Origin: JBCDBW01 sp039182965
GTDB taxonomy: Bacteria > Verrucomicrobiota > Verrucomicrobiia > Verrucomicrobiales > DEV007
DNA: 64,000 bases
Direction: 5' to 3'
Assembly: GCA_039182965.1 (NCBI GenBank)
Contig: JBCDBW010000004.1
Span: forward strand, 18,778 to 82,777
Of this stretch, positions 58,775-64,000 are shown piece by piece. Positions within the stretch are counted from its first letter, which is position 1; every line of letters starts with the position of its first letter. A program made the translations under genes and the position numbers. The notes under the pieces are model-generated. The model worked only from the letters and a program-made list of their open reading frames with translations. It ran no database searches and was not told the DNA's origin.

Positions 58775-60841
58775 CTAGATGCGAGACATCTCGAGGAAGC
58801 CTTCGAGCTGGCGGATCCGGGTGGGGTGACGCATTTTGCGAAGTGCTTTCGCTTCGATTTGGCGAATACGTTCGCGAGTGACCTGGAACTGGCGGCCTAC
58901 TTCTTCGAGGGTGCGGCTGTAGCCATCAACGAGACCAAAACGTTGCTCGAGGACTTGGCGTTCGCGTTCGGTGAGGGTATCGAGGACGTCTTTGATCTTG
59001 TCTTTGAGGAGACTCATTCCGGTCATCTCCATGGGGTCCTCGGCGCCTTTGTCTTCGATGAAGTCGCCGAAGGAGGTGTCGTCGCTATCGCCGACTGGGG
59101 CTTGGAGGGAGATGGGTTGTTGGGCCATTTTGAGGACCGCGCGGACGCGTTCCACGGGGAGATGGATTTCGTCTGCGATTTCTTCCGGGCTTGGTTCGCG
59201 ACCATATTCCTGGACCAGCTGTTTCTGGACCCGCATCAGCTTGTTGATCGTCTCGATCATATGAACCGGGATACGGATGGTGCGGGCTTGATCGGCAATA
59301 GACCTGGTGATGGCTTGGCGAATCCACCAAGTAGCGTAGGTGGAGAATTTGTAACCGCGGCGGTATTCGAACTTTTCCACGGCCTTCATGAGTCCCATGT
59401 TTCCTTCCTGGATAATGTCGAGAAAAGAGAGGCCGCGATTAGTGTATTTCTTTGCAATGGAAATGACGAGGCGAAGGTTGGCTTCGACCATTTCGGTTTT
59501 TGCTTTCAGGGCCTCGCGCATCCAATGGCGGAGTTCGCGATGACTGGCGTCGAACTCCTCTTCAGTCTGCCAAGCGCGAAGGCGAAAATCTTCTAGTTTT
59601 TCCTTTGTAGTCTTGTTGCGGGGGTTGCGTTTGAGACTGCGGCGCAACGAGCAGAGTTCAAAGTAGTGGTTGTCGGCGACACTGACGAACTCCTCGGTGA
59701 CCTTTTGCTTGAAGTAGAAACGTCCGAAGATGCGACTGAGAGATGCATGTGCTTTTTCGAGGCCAGCCTCGAGTTTGGCCCGTCCGCGTGGTTTTGGTAC
59801 ATTGAGTTTTTGATAGAGGCCGGCAGCTTCGGTGTGAACCTGATTGAGTTGTTGGCACAGTTTGGGGAGCGCTTTCATGTAGCGTTCCCGGCTTTCGATT
59901 TTCTTATCGAGAATGACGCGGTCAAATCGCTCGTGGGAGTTGATCAGTTTATCAGCGAGTTCGAGGTAGGCGTGTGCGGTGAAGCCGAAGCTATTGATGT
60001 ATTTTTGGACGTTTTGCTCTGCATTTTCGATGCGTTTCGAGATTTCGACTTCTTGCTCGCGGGTTAGGAGCGGCACCTGCCCCATTTGCTTGAGATACAT
60101 GCGAACGGGGTCGTCGAGGATATCGAGTTTAGTATCGGGTTTTTCGTTGTCTTCTTTGTCTTTACCAGGGTCTTTATAGTGGTCGACCTTAGCGGCATCG
60201 ATGATATCGAACTCCATGCTACGGAGTCGTTCCATGATTCCGTCGATAATATCGGGTTTGATTGCGCCCGCTGGAAGGGCCTCGTTGATATCGTCGAAAG
60301 TGAGGTAGTCTTGTTCTTTAGCGAGTTTGACGAGTTCGCGGATTTTCTCCTGAATCTCGGGTGCATCGATGCTGGTGGCATCGGCGAGCGCCTTGGCGGT
60401 GGAGTCGACGAGTGATCCCTGGCCCTCATTTTTTCTAGGACGACCGCGTCTTCGTTTTGGTGGATCTTCCAAACCGGCCGACACGTGAGAATCTCCGTTT
60501 GTGGAGGCATTTTTTGGCGGACGGCCCCGTCGTTTCTTTGGGGCATCCGAGACGGCAAGGGCAGCTGTTTTGCTTTTTGGCGGGCGGCCGCGTTTTTTTG
60601 CCGCGGGTTTGGCGGCGGTTTTTTTCTGGGGCGCCTTGGAAGAGGCAACAGCCTTTTTAGCGGCGGTCTTTTTCTTTGCAGTGCGCGCGCTTTTCTTCGG
60701 AGTCGCTTTGACGGGCGACTTGGACTTTTTCTTTGCGGCGGCTGCGCGCGAGCTTCGGGTGGTTTTTGTTCTGCCTCGTGGTGAGGAGTTGGGTTTGGCC
60801 CGCGATGCGGGTTTCTTCGACGAAGCTTTTTTGGTAGCCAT
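58775..60841 (-). CDS. rpoD: RNA polymerase primary sigma factor with AT-hook N-terminal extension
   Basis: Housekeeping sigma-70. I start it at ATG 60841 (MATKKASSKK); a GTG at 60886 overlapping the dnaG stop is possible. Residues about 1-150 are Lys/Ala/Pro/Ser-rich like histone H1 and hold three AT-hook-type motifs, KRGRPPK (83-89), RRGRPPK (104-110) and RRRGRPRK (130-137). The rest is standard: the region 1.1-like segment (DDINEALPAGAIKPD), region 1.2 (MGQVPLLTREQEVEISKRIE), region 2.3-2.4 (YATWWIRQAITRSIADQ), region 3 and region 4.2 (TLEEVGRQFQVTRERIRQIE). An insert with charged helices lies between 1.2 and 2.1. It follows dnaG, as in the macromolecular-synthesis operon, without rpsU. 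Confidence 0.96.
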   Translation of the reverse strand: MATKKASSKKPASRAKPNSSPRGRTKTTRSSRAAAAKKKSKSPVKATPKKSARTAKKKTAAKKAVASSKAPQKKTAAKPAAKKRGRPPKSKTAALAVSDAPKKRRGRPPKNASTNGDSHVSAGLEDPPKRRRGRPRKNEGQGSLVDSTAKALADATSIDAPEIQEKIRELVKLAKEQDYLTFDDINEALPAGAIKPDIIDGIMERLRSMEFDIIDAAKVDHYKDPGKDKEDNEKPDTKLDILDDPVRMYLKQMGQVPLLTREQEVEISKRIENAEQNVQKYINSFGFTAHAYLELADKLINSHERFDRVILDKKIESRERYMKALPKLCQQLNQVHTEAAGLYQKLNVPKPRGRAKLEAGLEKAHASLSRIFGRFYFKQKVTEEFVSVADNHYFELCSLRRSLKRNPRNKTTKEKLEDFRLRAWQTEEEFDASHRELRHWMREALKAKTEMVEANLRLVISIAKKYTNRGLSFLDIIQEGNMGLMKAVEKFEYRRGYKFSTYATWWIRQAITRSIADQARTIRIPVHMIETINKLMRVQKQLVQEYGREPSPEEIADEIHLPVERVRAVLKMAQQPISLQAPVGDSDDTSFGDFIEDKGAEDPMEMTGMSLLKDKIKDVLDTLTERERQVLEQRFGLVDGYSRTLEEVGRQFQVTRERIRQIEAKALRKMRHPTRIRQLEGFLEMSRI

Positions 60842-60885
60842 ATCTGCGCTGAGGAGAGAAAGGGTGGGTTGTCTTTCTTTAAGCA

Positions 60886-62703
60886 CTAATCGTGCCTGGG
60901 AAGGGACCGCGCAATATCATTGAGGCGTCGTTTCAGGTCAAGCGATTCTTTGGTGAGTTTTGAGACGGTATCGGTGGGCAAACCGGGTTCTTTGATTTGG
61001 CTAATTATTTGGTCTAGCTGGCGGCGCAGCGCTTGTCGCTTTAGTTTGGCGATGCATTCTTTTGCGGTATGCAAATCCGAGGGTGGGGTTTCTTGGGCGA
61101 GGATTCCGGTAAGGAATGATTCTTGTTCATGGGGGAGAGAGGAGAGGAAAGTATTGACTGCGGTCTGGTCTTCTGGATCGAAGGACGCGTGCCAAAGGTT
61201 TCGAACGACATCTGTGTGTGGAAGATTCTCAAGGAAGGCAACAGATTCGTTTTTTAAAATTGAATCACGAGTATCCCGATTGGTTAAGAGAGCGTGGGTG
61301 AGGTAGAGTAGGTTAGGATTATCGATTTCGACGGCGTTGCCGCGAGGCCGTTCACTGTGCGCGTCGGGATTGTAGATTCGCTCGTTGCGTTTCTCTTTAG
61401 TGATGAGAGTCCGGAAGTCGTTTTCCGGGAGGGCAAGACCGGCACAGATTTTTTTGATCACGGCGTCTTGGAGAATGGGGTCTTCGATGAAACCAGCTCC
61501 GACGGCAAGGGTGGTGGCGACGCGGCGCCGTTCTGTTGGCGAAGCCATGTTTACGCTGCTGCTTTCGTGGTCGATTTGGTAGTCAAAGAAGTCGCGGGCA
61601 TGGTCGAGGAGGTGTCTGAATGAATCCGGGCCGCTTTTCTTGATGAGGGAATCGGGGTCTTCCCCTTCTGGCATCTGGATCACGCGGGCGATAAGGCCTG
61701 TTTTTGCGAGTTCGGCAAACGTGCGGGCGGCGGCTTTGTATCCGGCCTGATCGGAATCGAAGCAGAGAACGGGTTCGGCGTCGTGTCGCTTAAGAATGGC
61801 GGCGTGTTGTGGTGTGAACGCGGTACCGAGGGGCGCGACGACGTTTGTTATTCCGTGAGCGTGGCAGGCGATGAGGTCAACTTGCCCCTCGCAAACGATA
61901 ACCCGTCTCTCGCGCAGGATATCGCGTTTGGTTTTATTTAGTCCGTAGAATGTTTTGCCTTTGGTGAAGATGAGAGACTCGGGGGAGTTAATGTATTTGG
62001 CGGCTTTGGCTTCGGCATCGAGGAGGCGACCGCTGAAGGCGATGGTGTCGCCATACTCGTTGGCGACGGGGAACATGAGGCGATCGCGGAACCATGGGTA
62101 AGTTTCGCCCGGCCGAGTGTTTTCTTCATCGGCGCGTCGGAGAAGGCCACCTTCGACGAGAAGTTCCTCGGCGTATTGGTGATGGGTGGCCCACTGCTTG
62201 ATCAATTGGCCCGAGGATGGGGCGTATCCCAGTTGCCACTCGCGGGCGATATGAGAAGAGATGCCGCGGGCTTTCAGGTAATCGCGTGCCGGGGCGGCGA
62301 TCTCTTTTTTGTTGAGGAGGTGGTGAAACCATGCGGCGGCGTCTTTGTGCAGCGCAAGGAGTTTGGTACGGCGGCGGCTGCGTTCGTCGGCGAGGGGATC
62401 GAACTCCGCTTCCGGGACCATAATTCCGGCGCGATCGGCGAGGCGTCGGATGGCGGTTGGGAAATCGATGTTTTCATATTCCATGACGAAACCGGCGGCG
62501 GTTCCTCCTGCCTGACAGCCGAAGCAATGGTAGTTTTGGCGGGCGGGGTTGACGTTAAAGGAGGGTGTCTTTTCGTTGTGGAAGGGGCAGAGAGCGCGGT
62601 AGTTGGTGCCGACGCGTTTGAGAGGGAAGTAGGAGCCGATGAGCTCGACGATATCGGTGGCGGCGAGCACTTCCTGAACGGTTTCTTCGGGGATGCGTGG
62701 CAT
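60886..62703 (-). CDS. dnaG: DNA primase
   Basis: Synthesises RNA primers at the replication fork. The 605-residue product has the CHC2 zinc site with C39, H42, C60 and C63 (CPFHNEKTPSF and CFGC), the TOPRIM domain near residues 255-345 (VCEGQVDLIACHAHGITN; CFDSDQAG), and a C-terminal helicase-binding region. The GTG alternative start of rpoD overlaps its stop. It is divergent from the NfeD-type protease gene across an 85-base gap. TTTTAAGCCTTAAG in that gap is the only notable AT-rich stretch. Confidence 0.97.
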   Translation of the reverse strand: MPRIPEETVQEVLAATDIVELIGSYFPLKRVGTNYRALCPFHNEKTPSFNVNPARQNYHCFGCQAGGTAAGFVMEYENIDFPTAIRRLADRAGIMVPEAEFDPLADERSRRRTKLLALHKDAAAWFHHLLNKKEIAAPARDYLKARGISSHIAREWQLGYAPSSGQLIKQWATHHQYAEELLVEGGLLRRADEENTRPGETYPWFRDRLMFPVANEYGDTIAFSGRLLDAEAKAAKYINSPESLIFTKGKTFYGLNKTKRDILRERRVIVCEGQVDLIACHAHGITNVVAPLGTAFTPQHAAILKRHDAEPVLCFDSDQAGYKAAARTFAELAKTGLIARVIQMPEGEDPDSLIKKSGPDSFRHLLDHARDFFDYQIDHESSSVNMASPTERRRVATTLAVGAGFIEDPILQDAVIKKICAGLALPENDFRTLITKEKRNERIYNPDAHSERPRGNAVEIDNPNLLYLTHALLTNRDTRDSILKNESVAFLENLPHTDVVRNLWHASFDPEDQTAVNTFLSSLPHEQESFLTGILAQETPPSDLHTAKECIAKLKRQALRRQLDQIISQIKEPGLPTDTVSKLTKESLDLKRRLNDIARSLPRHD

Positions 62704-62788
62704 TAATCCGGTTGACGACGGGCTGAGAGGGCGACGATGGTAGGGTTGGTTATTGGAGAAGTTTTAAGCCTTAAGAGATTCTTTCACC

Positions 62789-64000
62789 ATGAAAATGCGA
62801 TCGGACGTCTTTTTTTTAGTCATGCTTGGATGGATGTGGGTAGGGACGATTGGAGTTCGTGGCGAGGCGGAGACGGGAGAGGATCGAGTGGACGCGGAGG
62901 AAGTGGGTGAGGTCGGGTTGGGGGAGATTGGTGATGAGGATGAGGTTGCAGCTGAAGGGGCCTTGGACGGGTTGAAGGTCAAGGAGCAGTCTTTTGCGGG
63001 GAAGGTGGTGGTGATTCCCGTGCAAGGGGATGGCGATTTGATGAACAAGGGAAAATTTCAGTTTATTCGCCGGATGCTTGAGCGGGCCGACGAGGAGGGT
63101 GCGGAGGCAATAATCGTGGAGATCGACACGCCAGGTGGTAATGCGTGGGAGTCTTCGGGATTGATGATGGAAGATCTATCGCGGCTGAAGGTTCCCACGT
63201 ATGCCTTCATCAACACGCGTGCGGCATCCGCGGGCTCGATTATTGCGCTTGGCACCGATACCATTTACATGGCGCCAACCTCGTCGATAGGAGCGGCGCT
63301 GACGGTCATGGCGGGCGGACAGGACGTGGGTGAGACGTTGGAGAAAAAGCTTACCTCTTTCAACAAGGCACAAGTTCGAAGTGTGGCTAAGAAGAAGGGG
63401 CATCGCGTTGAGATTGCCGAGGGTTTTGTTTCGGATGACAAAGACGTCGTGGTGCAGGTGGGAGAAGAAGATCGTGAAGACTACCCGATGGGAGTCTTGG
63501 TATTGGCGAAAGAAGGGGAGGTCTTGAGTTTGGATCATGAGGAGGCAACACGCGTGTTTGAGGGGCGTCCGGTTTTGGCCAAAGGGATTGCTGAGGATGT
63601 GGACGATCTGGTTCAGCAGGAGGAGCTGGCCGGGGAGATTGTTATCGCGCAGCCGTTGGGATTTGAGAGTATTGCGATGTGGGTAACGCGATTGGCGCCG
63701 ATCCTGATTATCGTGGCGATTGCTGGTGCGTATATGGAATACAACGCACCCGGGTTTGGTTTACCGGGAATTGTCGCCGTGACGGCATTTTCGCTGTTTT
63801 TCTTTGGGCATTATTTGGCAGGCAAGATGGCGGGATTTGAGATCGTGGCGGTTTTCGTTCTTGGGATTGTTCTGATCGCGGTGGAGCTTTTTCTTTTTCC
63901 GGGCGTTTTTGTGATTGGGTTAGCGGGAGTCTTAATGGTTTTGGGGGCGCTGCTGTATACGATGGCGGGAGCGGCGCCCGGCGGGGGGGCTTTTTCCGTG
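62789..64000 (+). CDS. NfeD-type membrane-bound ClpP-class serine protease, truncated by window end
   Basis: The frame runs from ATG 62789 to the right edge without a stop (404 codons seen). A signal sequence (MKMRSDVFFLVMLGWMWVG) is followed by an acidic linker and a ClpP/crotonase-like protease domain: VVVIPVQGDGDLMNKG, IIVEIDTPGGNAWES, and AASAGSIIALGTD with the presumptive catalytic serine, then SSIGAA. From about residue 295 there are four membrane helices (LAPILIIVAIAGAYMEYNAPGFGLPGIV onward), as in NfeD1b-type proteins that pair with stomatins. It probably cleaves membrane-protein segments; a stomatin-like gene may follow outside the window. Confidence 0.9.
   Translation, partial: MKMRSDVFFLVMLGWMWVGTIGVRGEAETGEDRVDAEEVGEVGLGEIGDEDEVAAEGALDGLKVKEQSFAGKVVVIPVQGDGDLMNKGKFQFIRRMLERADEEGAEAIIVEIDTPGGNAWESSGLMMEDLSRLKVPTYAFINTRAASAGSIIALGTDTIYMAPTSSIGAALTVMAGGQDVGETLEKKLTSFNKAQVRSVAKKKGHRVEIAEGFVSDDKDVVVQVGEEDREDYPMGVLVLAKEGEVLSLDHEEATRVFEGRPVLAKGIAEDVDDLVQQEELAGEIVIAQPLGFESIAMWVTRLAPILIIVAIAGAYMEYNAPGFGLPGIVAVTAFSLFFFGHYLAGKMAGFEIVAVFVLGIVLIAVELFLFPGVFVIGLAGVLMVLGALLYTMAGAAPGGGAFSV

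Noticed and set aside
58826..59596. Plus-strand open frame of 256 codons antisense to rpoD
   Set aside because: Phe/Gly/Glu-rich shadow of a certain gene.
1..64000. CRISPR array, rRNA, insertion sequence, prophage or integrative element
   Set aside because: No regularly spaced direct repeats, no rRNA-like sequence, and no transposase, integrase or phage protein in any frame I read.

Overview
The window looks like a chromosomal segment of a member of the Verrucomicrobiota, probably Verrucomicrobiales. This is an inference from gene content: a Tat-exported Gfo/Idh/MocA oxidoreductase beside a DUF1080-ThuA fusion, many secreted TPR proteins, ExbB/ExbD-led operons, a primary sigma factor with a basic AT-hook tail, and weak or absent Shine-Dalgarno sites in front of many clear genes. 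Coding density is high and no non-coding stretch exceeds about 210 bases. I saw no rRNA, CRISPR array, insertion sequence, prophage or integrase gene. Both tRNAs lack an encoded CCA.

Layout. (a) 1-4.0 kb, minus strand: a three-domain fusion (low-molecular-weight phosphatase + RpiB + GlyA), then zwf and the start of an opcA-like gene, so the oxidative pentose phosphate branch and ribose-5-phosphate isomerisation sit together. (b) 4.1-11 kb: a small membrane protein, a bidirectional terminator, and a minus-strand sugar cassette (epimerase, DUF1080-ThuA, Tat oxidoreductase) behind a multi-spanning TPR protein. (c) 11.1-20.7 kb: hpt-moaD; an SMP-30/MFS/glutamate dehydrogenase minus operon; then xylA, an M50 protease, an M20 peptidase, a membrane-anchored vWA-like protein and tRNA-Gly(CCC). 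(d) 20.7-32.7 kb, minus: a coiled-coil lipoprotein, then a long tight run cysJ-like, nadD, TPR protein, 5-oxoprolinase, SLC13 transporter, TVP38, flavoprotein disulfide reductase. (e) 32.9-41.9 kb, plus: an unknown membrane-anchored protein, an ABC ATPase without permease and an SGNH-like protein; then exbB-exbD-exbD followed by a 985-residue secreted TPR protein and a second exported protein; tRNA-Lys(TTT) on the other strand. (f) 42-64 kb: housekeeping blocks: a HAD hydrolase; nusA-infB-rbfA-nrnA-truB-ribF; aroE and gltX; a dicarboxylate/glutamate symporter; coaD-yceD-rpmF-plsX-fabH-tatD; aat; an unknown single-span protein; dnaG-rpoD; and an NfeD/ClpP-class membrane protease running off the right edge.

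The most noteworthy points are the phosphatase-RpiB-GlyA fusion, which follows the ywlE-ywlF-glyA order known from Bacillus; nadD with no usable ATG/GTG/TTG before its nucleotide-binding motif; the AT-hook tail on RpoD; a glutamyl-tRNA synthetase lacking an internal segment; a candidate 3-keto-sugar cassette; two operons of unknown function led by ExbB/ExbD and by a permease-less ABC ATPase; and a short repeated leader element upstream of both gltX and glutamate dehydrogenase. All functional statements are by reading motifs; no database search was run.
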